Of a DNA stretch of 64,000 bases, positions 23,641 to 32,949 are shown piece by piece. The stretch lies in assembly GCF_000243315.1 (NCBI RefSeq), contig NZ_JH597768.1:203467-267466 (forward strand). Reading direction: 5' to 3'. The stretch's first letter is position 1; each line of letters begins with the position of its first letter. Below the pieces are notes generated by a model. It worked only from the letters and a program-made list of their open reading frames with translations, was not told the origin of the DNA and did no database searches. The translations under genes and the position numbers were made by a program. The stretch comes from Metallosphaera yellowstonensis MK1. GTDB taxonomy: Archaea; Thermoproteota; Thermoprotei_A; Sulfolobales; Sulfolobaceae.

Positions 23641-25956
23641 TCATAGTGTTGTGAATTCATCACCTAGGTCTTCAAGCGATATGCCCAATTGAGACTCTTC
23701 AGTGACGTTATAATATTTTTTCGCTAATATACTCACGGCTTCATACAACAGTTCAGTAGCCCTAGATCTGCTCATCCCTATAGTGGAGATCAGATAAGAC
23801 CAGGGTCTTCCCTGGAGTACCTTAGCTACCAGTACCCTCTCGTGATCCTCAGTTAGTTCCCAATCCCTTTTGGAATCCCAGAAGTACTTTTGAACCAAGA
23901 GGTGAATTCCGTCAGCTGAGGACTCATAGGGACTGCTTCCCTGTAGGAACGCTGCTATTTTGGCTAAATACACTCTACTTACCGCTATTTCCCTATGTGT
24001 TTTAGCACCTCTCAGGAGAATGACGGCCATGTCGGGGGTCATGTTGAAGTAAACGTCGTGGATAGTGTTGAGCAACTTCTCCTTGAATATCGCTGTGGCG
24101 ACTCCAACGGCCTTTCTGGCCCTGTCAGTGAGGGGCTTTATAACCACAACTGGGAAGTCCCCGAATTTCTCGTTTCTCTTAGGTGAGACGTGGACTGGGT
24201 AAAAGCCGTTCTTGACCCAGAACCTAAGAACCTTTGGATCGCCCATAAAAGATGAACCTACCCAATCCAACCCCTGTCTTTCAGCATCAGAGACTATGAA
24301 GTTAAGCATTGCACTCCCTATTCCCATCCCCTGGGATTCCTGGACTACTGCTATCCTAACTATCCTCCAACCTCTCATGTTGCCTATGTCCCTTATCCTG
24401 GAGTGCTTCAGTAACCTGTCAGGAATCAGGTCACCGTCGAAAGTACCACCTCTCAGGGAGAGGTCTATCATTGTATCCTGTAATCCCCCCTCCTCGGATA
24501 TTTGGGACACTGCGACGTATCCGTCTCTTGACCTCATGGCTTTTATGACGTGATGAGGTCCGTCCCCCATTATCATCAAGTCGTCCGGGTTGTTCCGGTA
24601 GTGGGCCGAGACCAATATCCCATAGACCTGAGACAGGGAAGAATCGTCACGAAACAGTTCACCCTTGTCTAAGGTTTCGTACTCCAGGAGTTCCAGATCC
24701 TTGGGAGAGATCGGCTCAGCATTGAGAACTAGGGCATCGTAAAGCCACTTCTCTATAGGATCTCCCTCTGCATACCTTAAAGGCCTGTTCATTGTTAGCC
24801 AACGTGTCCAGACTTTCTTCTCCGCCATTAGGTTCCTGAGGTATCTGAGAAACGCTTTCCCAGAACCCTCATAGCCATATATCGTGGAGATGAAGGCCAC
24901 TTTCTTCCAGTTGTTTACGTATTGAGCGAGTAAGTTAACACCTATTGCTGCAGCCTCGTCAACTACTAGGACTTCACCTTCCTCATTCACAGCTGTCTCT
25001 GGATTAACATAGACTATTGAATAGTTGTCTCCCTTTAGGGATCTTATCAGACCTACGTCCGATAAAGTGACATCAGGTTCGTCTCCCAACGATTTCAAAC
25101 CTAACCTAGCGAATTCCATGACCTGAGAAGCAGAAGAGAGCGAGGGTGCCGTAATCACAGCCCTGAACCTCCTCTCTGAATTCATTCTCTCCCACGTCAG
25201 GCCGGCCAATGCGAGTCCGGCGACAGCACTCTTTCCTCTACCTCTGGGGGCCACTAGAACGAGTACCCTGGAGCCACCTCTATTCAGGGTTCTGAACTCT
25301 TCTAAAACCTTGTTCTGATCCTCAGAGGCACAAAGTTCGTGCAGTTCCTTTGGGAACCAAATCCTCTTGGGTAGAGATTTAGCTTGAGATACCTTCACTT
25401 CGCCGGTGAAGGGTTTCCCTAGGTACTCACTACCTGCCAGGAAGACTCCCTCATGTTCCCTTAATTTTCTCCTGAACCTCTCCTCATAATATTCGTAAAT
25501 TACACCTCTCTTCGCAATGGAGTTCCTGAAGAGCTTATCCTTAGTCAGATCATTGGTATACATTATCACCAGCCCTCCTCCACTGGCTAAGTCTGTGAGC
25601 CTCCCTAGGTAGTTGGGCTGGAAGTTATCCACCAAGTCGAGGACAACTAGATCGTAGGTCTTCCCTAAATAATACTCAGAACTGGAGTAATCGATGTCAT
25701 CCACCTTTCCCCTGAGTTGACCCCTGATGAGTTCAAACCTTTCCTTCGCTCCATCTGCCCAAGGGTGGAAAGCATAAGCTACTCTAGCCTCTTTTGCACC
25801 CTCGAAGAAAGCCGATATTACGTCACTCAAATCGTCCATGAAGTTCTCCTTCTCGATAAACACCAAGTTCCTGTAGAATCTCCTCCTTGCGTCCACCATG
25901 GCCTCCCTAAGCTTACTCAGAAAATCCTCTCTACTCTCCACGATCAACCAACTCAT
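23641..25956 (-). CDS. tmcA: tRNA(Met)/RNA cytidine acetyltransferase-like, copy 2
   Basis: The 771-aa protein has the full TmcA architecture: DUF1726-like N-terminus, Walker A APRGRGKSAVAG near 237-246, Walker B VVDEAAAIGV, the TIYGYEGSGKAFLRYL segment, GNAT loop QESQGMGIGSAM and C-terminal region. It is a diverged paralogue of the product at 12109-14289. The start overlaps mazG by 26 bp. Retention of both copies with intact ATPase and acetyltransferase motifs suggests different RNA targets. Confidence 0.88.
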   Translation of the reverse strand: MSWLIVESREDFLSKLREAMVDARRRFYRNLVFIEKENFMDDLSDVISAFFEGAKEARVAYAFHPWADGAKERFELIRGQLRGKVDDIDYSSSEYYLGKTYDLVVLDLVDNFQPNYLGRLTDLASGGGLVIMYTNDLTKDKLFRNSIAKRGVIYEYYEERFRRKLREHEGVFLAGSEYLGKPFTGEVKVSQAKSLPKRIWFPKELHELCASEDQNKVLEEFRTLNRGGSRVLVLVAPRGRGKSAVAGLALAGLTWERMNSERRFRAVITAPSLSSASQVMEFARLGLKSLGDEPDVTLSDVGLIRSLKGDNYSIVYVNPETAVNEEGEVLVVDEAAAIGVNLLAQYVNNWKKVAFISTIYGYEGSGKAFLRYLRNLMAEKKVWTRWLTMNRPLRYAEGDPIEKWLYDALVLNAEPISPKDLELLEYETLDKGELFRDDSSLSQVYGILVSAHYRNNPDDLMIMGDGPHHVIKAMRSRDGYVAVSQISEEGGLQDTMIDLSLRGGTFDGDLIPDRLLKHSRIRDIGNMRGWRIVRIAVVQESQGMGIGSAMLNFIVSDAERQGLDWVGSSFMGDPKVLRFWVKNGFYPVHVSPKRNEKFGDFPVVVIKPLTDRARKAVGVATAIFKEKLLNTIHDVYFNMTPDMAVILLRGAKTHREIAVSRVYLAKIAAFLQGSSPYESSADGIHLLVQKYFWDSKRDWELTEDHERVLVAKVLQGRPWSYLISTIGMSRSRATELLYEAVSILAKKYYNVTEESQLGISLEDLGDEFTTL

Positions 25957-26191
25957 ACTTCTTTCTTAAAGCTTCTTCTACGTCAATGCCGGCAAGGTTA
26001 GCTATGGATATGGCCCAAGCCAACACGTCCGCTAACTCCTCCTCTATGGAGGACTTGTCACCGGATAGGAGAGCCTCAGCCAACTCACCTACTTCCTCAA
26101 CGAACCATGTATACGTTGCGAACAGGCCCCTTTCACTGTCCTTCTCAAAAAATTTCTCCCTAAGTCTCTGCTGAACCTCCTTAACCTCCAA
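25931..26191 (-). CDS. MazG-like nucleotide pyrophosphohydrolase
   Basis: The 86-aa all-helical protein carries the metal-binding ExxE and ExxD motifs of MazG/dUTPase-superfamily enzymes (FVEEVGELAEAL and EEELADVLAWA). It would hydrolyse NTPs or dNTPs to monophosphates as a housecleaning enzyme. It overlaps tmcA downstream by 26 bp and the 119-aa gene upstream by 11 bp, so all three are one operon. Confidence 0.88.
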   Translation of the reverse strand: MEVKEVQQRLREKFFEKDSERGLFATYTWFVEEVGELAEALLSGDKSSIEEELADVLAWAISIANLAGIDVEEALRKKYELVDRGE

Positions 26192-26540
26192 GTCCTACCT
26201 CCCTCCTTAAGAGTCTCAATACCTCTCTACTTAACTGTACATTTAAGGTTCTCAATACCTCTCCATTTCGGTCCACAAAGTATATCACTATCTTCGCCTC
26301 CTGGGATATGCCCTCTACAAAGGTTGCGTCAGCATAATATTCAAGGTAAAGTGGGTTCTCAGGTTCGTCAAGCACTATATTCCTGATTAACAACTCTTCT
26401 CCCTGCCTGTCAATTTCCAGCTCAACCTCAGGGTTGTCCACCTTTGGAATGTCGGTAGTCAAGCAGACGACCTTACTCTCGCAGCAGACTGTGCACATCC
26501 CTTCCTGGAGCTCTGACAAGAGATCAGAGGGAAACTTCAA
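26181..26540 (-). CDS. Conserved-looking protein with Cys cluster, unknown function
   Basis: The 119-aa product has an N-terminal cysteine cluster, GMCTVCCESKVVC (residues 15-27), followed by a mainly beta region ending in helices. It may bind zinc or a cluster. It heads the minus-strand operon with MazG and TmcA copy 2 and is divergent from the gamma-glutamyltransferase (37 bp between starts). I do not recognise the family. Confidence 0.65.
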   Translation of the reverse strand: MKFPSDLLSELQEGMCTVCCESKVVCLTTDIPKVDNPEVELEIDRQGEELLIRNIVLDEPENPLYLEYYADATFVEGISQEAKIVIYFVDRNGEVLRTLNVQLSREVLRLLRREVGLGG

Positions 26541-26576
26541 TTCACATTTTATTTTCCCCGCAGTTATTAAGTAAGT

Positions 26577-28010
26577 ATGCCAGCAGCGGTTGGTAAGAAA
26601 ATCGTAGCCTCACAAAATTATGTAGCCTCTCACGTAGGGGCCAAAGTCTTGGAGAACGGGGGGAACGCGTTCGACGCCGCTATCGCGGTAAGTGCTGTAT
26701 TATCCGTAGTGATTCCCCACACTAGCGGGCTTGGCGGAGATGGGATGCTATTAGCTAAGACTCCAGGAGGGGTTATAGCTTACAACTCGACCGGCTGGGC
26801 CCCAAAGAACCTGAATGTGGAGAGAATAGAGAACGACAGGGGCCCACTCACTGTAGTGGTTCCGGGGCTCGTGGAGCTTTGGAACCAAATGTTGGACTAC
26901 ACGACCATGGACCTGAGGGACCTCTTGGCACCTGCAATAAGGTTGGCCTCTGATGGATTTTACGTAGGAAGGGGGCTCCACCACGCAATAATCAATTCTC
27001 AGAGGCTGAGTAGAGAGTGGCAAGGAGTGTTTGGAGACAAGAGGTTTGGCGACTTCCTCCAACTTCGAAAGCTAGGCAGGATACTAAAGGAGATCGCCAA
27101 GGAGCCTAGATCATTCTATGAGGGTAGAGTCGCTGAGTTGTTGGTCACAGGTCTCAAGTCCCTGGGAGTTCCGGTTGACGCAGAGGACTTCTCCGAGTTC
27201 AGAGCAGAGAAGGTAAAGTTAGTGGAGACCCAATATAAGGACTACAAAGTGATGGAATTCCCACCGAACTCCCAAGGGATCACCACCCTTCAAATCCTCA
27301 AAATGGTGGATATGGCTGGGATAAACAATTACCCCTATAACGACGTAAGGAGAATAAATGAACACGTCAGGATAGCAGGGCTGGCTTATGAGGATAGGAA
27401 CAACTTCATTGCTGATCCGAGGTTTCACCCTGCTCCAGACTTCTTGCTAGATAAAGAGTACCTTAGTAAGAGGATGTTGGAGGCTGGAATAGAGGCTAAA
27501 GTTAACGAGTCCGGAGACACCACGTTCTTCGTGGTCGCAGATGGGGAAAACGAGATAGGGATGATTCAAAGTCTCTTCTATCCCTTTGGGTCGGGGCTGG
27601 TGGTAGAAGAGGTGGTATTCAACAATAGGGGGTTCAACTTCACTGAAGGTAAGAACAAGCCTGAAGGGAGGAAGAGACCGATGCACACACTCTCCATAGC
27701 GCTCCTCGAGAAAGACTCTGAAGACGTGATCGTGGGTTGTGCAGGTGGTGATCTCAGACCTCAAATTCATTCGGAGGTCATAGAGTATTACATAGACTAC
27801 ATGATGGAGATTGACGAAGCAGTTAATGCTCCCAGGTTCATGTTCACTGGGAATAAAGTGATAGCCGAAAGTCGGCTCGGAGTTCCCTCAACTAGGCTTG
27901 AGGCTTTCTCACCGGAAGTGGGAATAGTTCAGGCCTTGAAGAGGAGGAAGGATAGATACATAGCTGTGGCAGATCCCAGAAGTGAAGGTACCGCTATACC
28001 CGCAGTATGA
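26577..28010 (+). CDS. ggt: Gamma-glutamyltransferase-like enzyme
   Basis: The 477-aa N-terminal nucleophile hydrolase has SGLGGDGMLL (substrate pocket in the large subunit) and, near residue 316, DTTFFVVADGENEIG: the first or second Thr would be the nucleophile exposed by self-cleavage, where canonical enzymes read TTHFSV. It continues with FYPFGSGLVVEEVVFNNRGFNF as in the family. No signal peptide is seen, so it is probably cytoplasmic. His is replaced by Phe after the TT, as in several archaeal members. Confidence 0.85.
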   Translation: MPAAVGKKIVASQNYVASHVGAKVLENGGNAFDAAIAVSAVLSVVIPHTSGLGGDGMLLAKTPGGVIAYNSTGWAPKNLNVERIENDRGPLTVVVPGLVELWNQMLDYTTMDLRDLLAPAIRLASDGFYVGRGLHHAIINSQRLSREWQGVFGDKRFGDFLQLRKLGRILKEIAKEPRSFYEGRVAELLVTGLKSLGVPVDAEDFSEFRAEKVKLVETQYKDYKVMEFPPNSQGITTLQILKMVDMAGINNYPYNDVRRINEHVRIAGLAYEDRNNFIADPRFHPAPDFLLDKEYLSKRMLEAGIEAKVNESGDTTFFVVADGENEIGMIQSLFYPFGSGLVVEEVVFNNRGFNFTEGKNKPEGRKRPMHTLSIALLEKDSEDVIVGCAGGDLRPQIHSEVIEYYIDYMMEIDEAVNAPRFMFTGNKVIAESRLGVPSTRLEAFSPEVGIVQALKRRKDRYIAVADPRSEGTAIPAV

Positions 28011-28298
28011 CTTACTCACCTCCATGGAAAGGACATGGGTCACTCTGAACTACCTATGTTCTGTGCCATGGGTTTAGATCAAACTTATCTAACTGGTCCT
28101 TTTTCAAAATTCTTTTCTACTATTTATTTTCAATCTTCATATCTCACCCTGTTCCACTCGACTCGTACTCCGCCGGAGTTTGTCTCTCCCATGAGAACGT
28201 GTAGTCTCATTACGCACCTAATCCCCTCTCTCCTGGATGTTAGGTGATCTCTTGAGAATGTTTATAACCCCCCTCAAGATACTTTTACATTGATTCGA
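28011..28298. other. Intergenic region with htpX promoter
   Basis: TTTATAAC at 28261-28268 precedes the htpX start by about 30 bp and is the likely TATA box. A 26-codon minus-strand frame (MRLHVLMGETNSGG) occurs at about 28112-28195 but has no support beyond being open. Confidence 0.4.
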
Positions 28299-29246
28299 AT
28301 GAACCTGGTTTCACTGAAGCTAAAGATGGGCATGTTGTTCTTAGGCCTAGCTGTGGTATTAGCTGGCTTCGCGCTGGTCTACGGTGTCCTTGGCTACCTT
28401 TACGGATCCTTCACTCCATACATAGTTTTAGGAGCTCTAATTTTCGTCGGATTTCTTAATATAATTCAGTGGCTCGCTGGGCCGTACCTTATTAATGCGA
28501 TGTATAGAGCCAGAGAAGTAAATCCCGATGACCCTCTCTACGGATGGCTAGTTCCTTTGGTAGATGAGGTGGCGTTATACAACAGGATATCGAGGCCTAA
28601 GGTTTATGTGGCTGACGTACCTTTCCCAAACGCTTTCGCATATGGTAGTCCCATTGCAGGCAAGAGAGTGGCCGTAACACTCCCCTTACTCAGATCCCTG
28701 TCGAGAGAGGAGTTAAAAGCGGTGTTAGGTCACGAGTTAGGACACTTGAGACATAGAGATGTAGAGGTACTCATGGCCATAGGGCTCATCCCCACGCTGA
28801 TATACTGGATAGGGTATTCCCTCATGTGGAGTGGGTTCTTAGGTGGACAGAGGAATAACTCCCTATATGCCTGGGCTATAGGCTTAGGGCTTCTTGTGGT
28901 GAGTTTCATTTTCCAGTTGTTTGTGATAGCGGTGAACAGACTAAGGGAAGCTTACGCTGACTTGAACTCGGCTCTAACTGTACCAGGAGGAGCCGAGAAC
29001 CTGCAGAGGGCCTTGGCCAAGATAACCCTCATGATGGATCCTAACGCTGTCAAGAAGTACAGAAACAAGGTGATGAACATGCTCTTCTTCTCCAGCCCTG
29101 TGGAAGTTCCCTCCCAAGACGTTGACGAACTTATAGGGTATTGGAAGTCAATTAAGGTTCCTTGGTACGCAGACTTATTCAGCGATCATCCCCATCCGGC
29201 CAAGAGAATTCAGATGCTGGAGAGGCTCAAGCAAGTCTATAGTTAA
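28299..29246 (+). CDS. htpX: HtpX-type membrane metalloprotease (M48)
   Basis: The protein has two N-terminal membrane helices, the zinc site VLGHELGHLRHRD, two further helices and the third ligand region AYADLNSA. M48 HtpX proteases degrade misfolded membrane proteins. I chose ATG 28299 (MNLVSLKLK); TTG 28290 is also possible because the TATA box at 28261 would place transcription start near 28290. The protein ends with DHPHPAKRIQMLERL, the usual family tail. Confidence 0.9.
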   Translation: MNLVSLKLKMGMLFLGLAVVLAGFALVYGVLGYLYGSFTPYIVLGALIFVGFLNIIQWLAGPYLINAMYRAREVNPDDPLYGWLVPLVDEVALYNRISRPKVYVADVPFPNAFAYGSPIAGKRVAVTLPLLRSLSREELKAVLGHELGHLRHRDVEVLMAIGLIPTLIYWIGYSLMWSGFLGGQRNNSLYAWAIGLGLLVVSFIFQLFVIAVNRLREAYADLNSALTVPGGAENLQRALAKITLMMDPNAVKKYRNKVMNMLFFSSPVEVPSQDVDELIGYWKSIKVPWYADLFSDHPHPAKRIQMLERLKQVYS

Positions 29247-29346
29247 ACAAAATTGATCAAATTTTTTCAAATAAAGTAAAAGTTTCTTTTTAGTAGACAT
29301 TATGAAAAACTTTAAAGTAGACAAGACCATAAGGCTGTTGATAAAG

Positions 29347-30501
29347 ATGAGGGCCGTTATCTTGGGAGTGGATGGATATCTAGGGTGGGCCCTAGCCCTT
29401 AGGTTAGTGGCCAGAGGTCATGAGGTCCTGGGAATAGATAATCTGTCGACCAGGAGATTTTCCAATGAGGTCGGTGCTGACTCGGCTTTCCCCTTACCTT
29501 CTCCCGAAGAGAGGGAGAGGGCTGTGAAGAAGCACTTGGGCGGAAGCTTCAAGTTCGTTGTTGGGGACGTCAGGGACAAGAACCTCCTGGACGAAACCAT
29601 AAGGGGGTTTAAACCGGACGTCGTAGTTCACTTCGCAGAACAGAGATCTGCTCCATACTCCATGAAAGATTACGAGCACGCTAGGTACACACTTGAAAAT
29701 AATATTATAACTACGTTGAACCTTCTGTACTCTGTTGCCGAAATAGACCCCTCGATCCATATACTCAAGATGGGAACTATGGGAGAGTACGGAACTCCCA
29801 ATTTCGACATACCTGAATCCGCTTTCGTTGAGGCTGTAGTGAACGGAAAGAAGGACGTGATACCTACCCCGAAATGGGGAGGATCATTCTATCATTGGAG
29901 TAAGATATTCGACACCTACTTACTCCTGTACAAGGGGAGACTCTCTAACCTCACCATAACTGACATTATGCAGGGACCCGTTTACGGCACTAGGACTGAG
30001 GAGATAACGGATGAGTCACTGAGGACAAGGTTCGACTTTGACGAGACGTGGGGCACTGTGATTAATAGGTACTGTGTTGAAGCAGTGCTGGGTTTGCCCC
30101 TAACTCCTTACGGTAAGGGTAAACAAACCAGAGGTTTCATCTCGTTGGAGGACAGTGTGGAAGCGCTGAGGATCTTACTCGAGAACCCGCCGAAACAAGG
30201 AGAGTACAGGGTGGTTAATCAGTTTGCAGAGATTTACAACGTCACACAGTTGGCACACATTGTTAAGGAAGCCGCGGAACAGTTGGGAATGAGAGTGGAT
30301 ATAACTCACGTGAGGAACCCAAGGGTTGAGGCAGAGGAACATTATTATAACCCGGAGATAAAGGTCCTTCCGTCTCTAGGTTTCAGACCTAAAAAGAACA
30401 TAAAGGAAGAGACGAAGGTTATGCTCAAGGATCTTCTGCCATATAAGAATAGATTGGAGAGATTTAAGGAAGCGATTATGCCGAAAACGCATTGGAAATA
30501 A
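29347..30501 (+). CDS. agl3: UDP-sulfoquinovose synthase
   Basis: The 384-aa short-chain dehydrogenase family enzyme would make UDP-sulfoquinovose from UDP-glucose and sulfite, the precursor of the sulfosugar in Sulfolobales S-layer N-glycans. It shows the NAD site GVDGYLGWALA, FAEQRSAPYSM, the TMGEYGTP and YHWSK (Tyr-x-x-x-Lys) catalytic motifs, and the family stretches MQGPVYGTRTEEI and RTRFDFDE. I chose ATG 29347 (MRAVILG), the family start, over ATG 29302; a TATA-like ACTTTAAAG lies at 29308. The GalU-like gene downstream supplies its substrate. Confidence 0.92.
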   Translation: MRAVILGVDGYLGWALALRLVARGHEVLGIDNLSTRRFSNEVGADSAFPLPSPEERERAVKKHLGGSFKFVVGDVRDKNLLDETIRGFKPDVVVHFAEQRSAPYSMKDYEHARYTLENNIITTLNLLYSVAEIDPSIHILKMGTMGEYGTPNFDIPESAFVEAVVNGKKDVIPTPKWGGSFYHWSKIFDTYLLLYKGRLSNLTITDIMQGPVYGTRTEEITDESLRTRFDFDETWGTVINRYCVEAVLGLPLTPYGKGKQTRGFISLEDSVEALRILLENPPKQGEYRVVNQFAEIYNVTQLAHIVKEAAEQLGMRVDITHVRNPRVEAEEHYYNPEIKVLPSLGFRPKKNIKEETKVMLKDLLPYKNRLERFKEAIMPKTHWK

Positions 30502-30611
30502 TTTGCTAGGAAGTTTAAAGTGAAGTAACTGGGCCCTCTTAGGAAAGGTTGAAATTCGTTTATACTTGCGTTTTCGCCATTAGTTTTGAGAAGAGAAAGG
30601 AACCACGAAAG

Positions 30612-31385
30612 TTAACGAAGCTCTGACCCCTTGTATGTGTACTCAAGGGCCTTGAAGTAATTATCCGGATCCCCCACGTTGAGCCATCTTTCCTTCTCCA
30701 AAAGCAAGGCATAAACTTCCCCTCCGTCATCTATGAGTTCCTTTATTCCATACGTCAACTCTAGTTCGCCGTCTTTGACTTCAACCTTTTTCAAGGCACT
30801 CATGATTTTCCATGAAAATACATAGACAGCGGATATGGCCAAGTCGGACTTGGGGTCTTTAGGCTTCTCCTCGGCGTCCTTTACCTGGAAAAGCCTGTGA
30901 GTCTTATAATTTCCTTTATCAATAACTTGGACTATACCGTACCTGTGCGGGTTGGTCACCCTCCTAACTAGGAGGACGGCGTCTGGATTAATCTCATCAA
31001 AAAGAGCTGAACTTTCAGAGTAACCGCCTGTGAGTACTCCATCGTCCGCATGAACGAAAAAGGGATCCCTTCCAACAAAGTCCTCAGCCCTAAGCACGGC
31101 ATCGCCAAAGCCCTTAGGTATATGTTGAGTAACAAACGTTACTCCCCTTTCAGAGAGGTAGTCCACGAGAAGCCTGCCGTGATTCCCAACGACAATACAG
31201 TGTCTTTCAACACCTACCGAGGTGAGAGAGTCAATGATCAAGTCCACTATAGGCCTCATCACGAACTTTCCATCCTCTCTCGTGAAGAGAGGAAGCAATG
31301 CCTTGGGCAAAACAGAGGTAATATACTTCATTCTACTGCCCTTACCTGCAGCCGTGATCACACTTTTCTTAACCAAGGTAATCAA
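30612..31385 (-). CDS. Sugar-1-phosphate nucleotidyltransferase (GalU-like)
   Basis: The 257-aa enzyme starts with the nucleotide-binding motif AAGKGSRMKYITSVLPKALLPL and has FFVHADDGVL (metal-binding Asp) and NPHRYGIVQV as in UTP-glucose-1-phosphate uridylyltransferases. It is convergent with agl3 and is the natural source of UDP-glucose for it. Exact sugar specificity is inferred from context. Confidence 0.85.
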   Translation of the reverse strand: MITLVKKSVITAAGKGSRMKYITSVLPKALLPLFTREDGKFVMRPIVDLIIDSLTSVGVERHCIVVGNHGRLLVDYLSERGVTFVTQHIPKGFGDAVLRAEDFVGRDPFFVHADDGVLTGGYSESSALFDEINPDAVLLVRRVTNPHRYGIVQVIDKGNYKTHRLFQVKDAEEKPKDPKSDLAISAVYVFSWKIMSALKKVEVKDGELELTYGIKELIDDGGEVYALLLEKERWLNVGDPDNYFKALEYTYKGSELR

Positions 31386-31559
31386 CTTTCATGAGCGTAG
31401 AATAAATCTTTATTCCGTAACATCATGGTTGAGGTTCTGCCTTATATAGTCATCACTGGCCATTAAATTTACGTAAATCGCTATTAAACCCTGAGGTAAA
31501 CAAAAAGACTTGAAAGTTGTAAATAGCTCAATTTGAGCACAGCGACTTAATCAGAGCTC

Positions 31560-31976
31560 TCACTCCATATCTCCCTCAAAGAGGTCATCCAGCGCCCTAG
31601 CTATGTCTCTTATTGATACTATTCCAACCAACTTACCTTCCCCATCTACGACGGGAAGATGCCTTATGTTATAAGATCTCATCAAGCTCAACGCCCCTGT
31701 GATGGGCGAATCTTCCCTTATGGTTATCAGCGACGCTGTCATAATCTTGTCAGCCGGGATCTCTAGACTTTTCCCTGATCCGATAGCTCTAACTATGTCT
31801 CTCTCAGTTATTATTCCAACGGGCTTTCCATTTTCAGTAACTATCACAGAACCTACATTCTTTTCTGTCATTACGACAGCCACGTCCTTTAGTGGGAGAT
31901 CCCGCGTCACCGTGATGACAGAGGTCTTCATATAGTCTTTTATAAGCTCTACCATGTCTGTGTCTACGACTTTCAT
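31560..31976 (-). CDS. Two-CBS-domain protein
   Basis: The 138-aa protein is a CBS pair: first domain around 12-70 (DYMKTSVITVTRDLPL, GIITERDIVRAI), second around 77-130 (IMTASLITIREDSPI, GIVSIRDIARAL). Such stand-alone pairs bind adenine nucleotides and regulate partners. No catalytic domain is attached and no obvious partner is adjacent. Confidence 0.9.
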   Translation of the reverse strand: MKVVDTDMVELIKDYMKTSVITVTRDLPLKDVAVVMTEKNVGSVIVTENGKPVGIITERDIVRAIGSGKSLEIPADKIMTASLITIREDSPITGALSLMRSYNIRHLPVVDGEGKLVGIVSIRDIARALDDLFEGDME

Positions 31977-32154
31977 TATTTAAGTTTAAGGTGTTCCCCA
32001 CTCTGACTTGAACTTCTCGTCGACAAATCCATAACACGCCATAGAGCGGAAACTTCCCGGCTCGTCTCGTGGCTAGATTTAATCTTAATTTAGTCTTGGT
32101 CCACGAAGAGATGCAAGCGGTCGGTTGTGATAAGTAGCTGTTCGTTCGGAAAAG
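31977..32154. other. Intergenic region
   Basis: Upstream region of the CBS gene followed by sequence leading into the IS graveyard. No gene is supported. Confidence 0.3.
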
Positions 32155-32235
32155 AGTTATAGAAGGGGTTCAAAAGGGGAGAGATCAAGCCTCTCCGAGC
32201 GGGGATGGAAGCCCCTCGTATTAAGGTTTTAAGGC
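32155..32235 (+). repeat. Hairpin repeat, copy 2 (IS200/IS605 end-like)
   Basis: GAAGGGGTTCAAAAGGGG is followed by GAGAG-ATCAAGC-CTCTC and GGGGATGGAAGCCCC then TCGTATTAAGG. The order and several core strings match the repeat at 21478-21545. As there, a tnpB tail follows downstream. Confidence 0.5.
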
Positions 32236-32365
32236 TCTAATCCCTCTCAAGATGCATTCCTCTGGTCAACTTCCTGGGGAGCTGAGCAGATCTCTCCCGC
32301 CCGCCAGAGGAGTGGTATTACCCTAAACCGATGCATACGATCGAATTGGAGGCCCAGGTCCCCAC

Positions 32366-32541
32366 ATGAAGGTGTCCGAGGTCGTGGAGTACAACACCTC
32401 CAAGGACTGTGCTCATGATAACGTCGAAATCGAGAGATGAACTAGAGGTGTGTGGTTCACTGTCCTATAGGACACAGACTGCACTCCAACCTGAATGGAG
32501 CGCTGCACGTCCTCAAGAAGGCCACCGACGTGGTGGTTTAA
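32366..32541 (+). pseudogene. 3' fragment of an IS200/IS605-type tnpB, frameshifted
   Basis: From ATG 32366 the frame gives VSEVVEYNTSKDCAHDNVEI, then a shift leads to RCVVHCPIGHRLHSNLNGALHVLKKATDVVV and TAA at 32539. This is the zinc-ribbon and third catalytic site of a TnpB of the kind whose intact members read CPLGHRLHSDVNGALNI; the catalytic Asp is Asn here. The N-terminal two thirds are missing. Confidence 0.7.
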
Positions 32542-32640
32542 ACAATAGAGAACACTCTCCTTGCTGGTCTACCACAATCTAGTGACAGCCGTAAAGGGAT
32601 GTAACCCTTAACTCGGGGAACCTTAGCCCTCAGGGTATGC

Positions 32641-32896
32641 TGAATCCTTTTTCATGATGACAGAAATGTTTTATATTCGTTTATTACAACTTTATTAATA
32701 AAAGATGAACTCTCACTCGATGTGGGCTCTGCCCAAGGGGTGGGAGTGATCTGGGATGTGAGCCCCGTGCCGTTGGGCTCGAAGGAGTCCCATGACCCAC
32801 CTACCGTTAAGCTTGGTAGGTTGTTGAGGGCTAAGTCCCTACACTCCATCATTATTGAACATAAGATGAGTGAAATCAAAGCGTAGGGACAAACGG
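32641..32896 (+). repeat. tnpB-deleted IS200/IS605-type repeat, copy A
   Basis: This roughly 256-bp unit matches two minus-strand copies (53332-53593, 60114-60363) over its full length. It runs from TGAATCCTTTTTCA through an AT-rich part and an ATG with MNSHSMWA, then a tail homologous to the last 45 or so codons of the tnpB at 61704-62447, to a right end with GTCCCTACACT pairing with AGCGTAGGGAC and terminal AAACGG. Inner stem CCACCTACC pairs with GGTAGGTTG with one mismatch. No transposase domain remains. Confidence 0.75.
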
Positions 32897-32949
32897 AGAA
32901 GGTGAGCAGTTTTTTAATAGACTTCAACAAAAACTCTACTGCATGAGGG

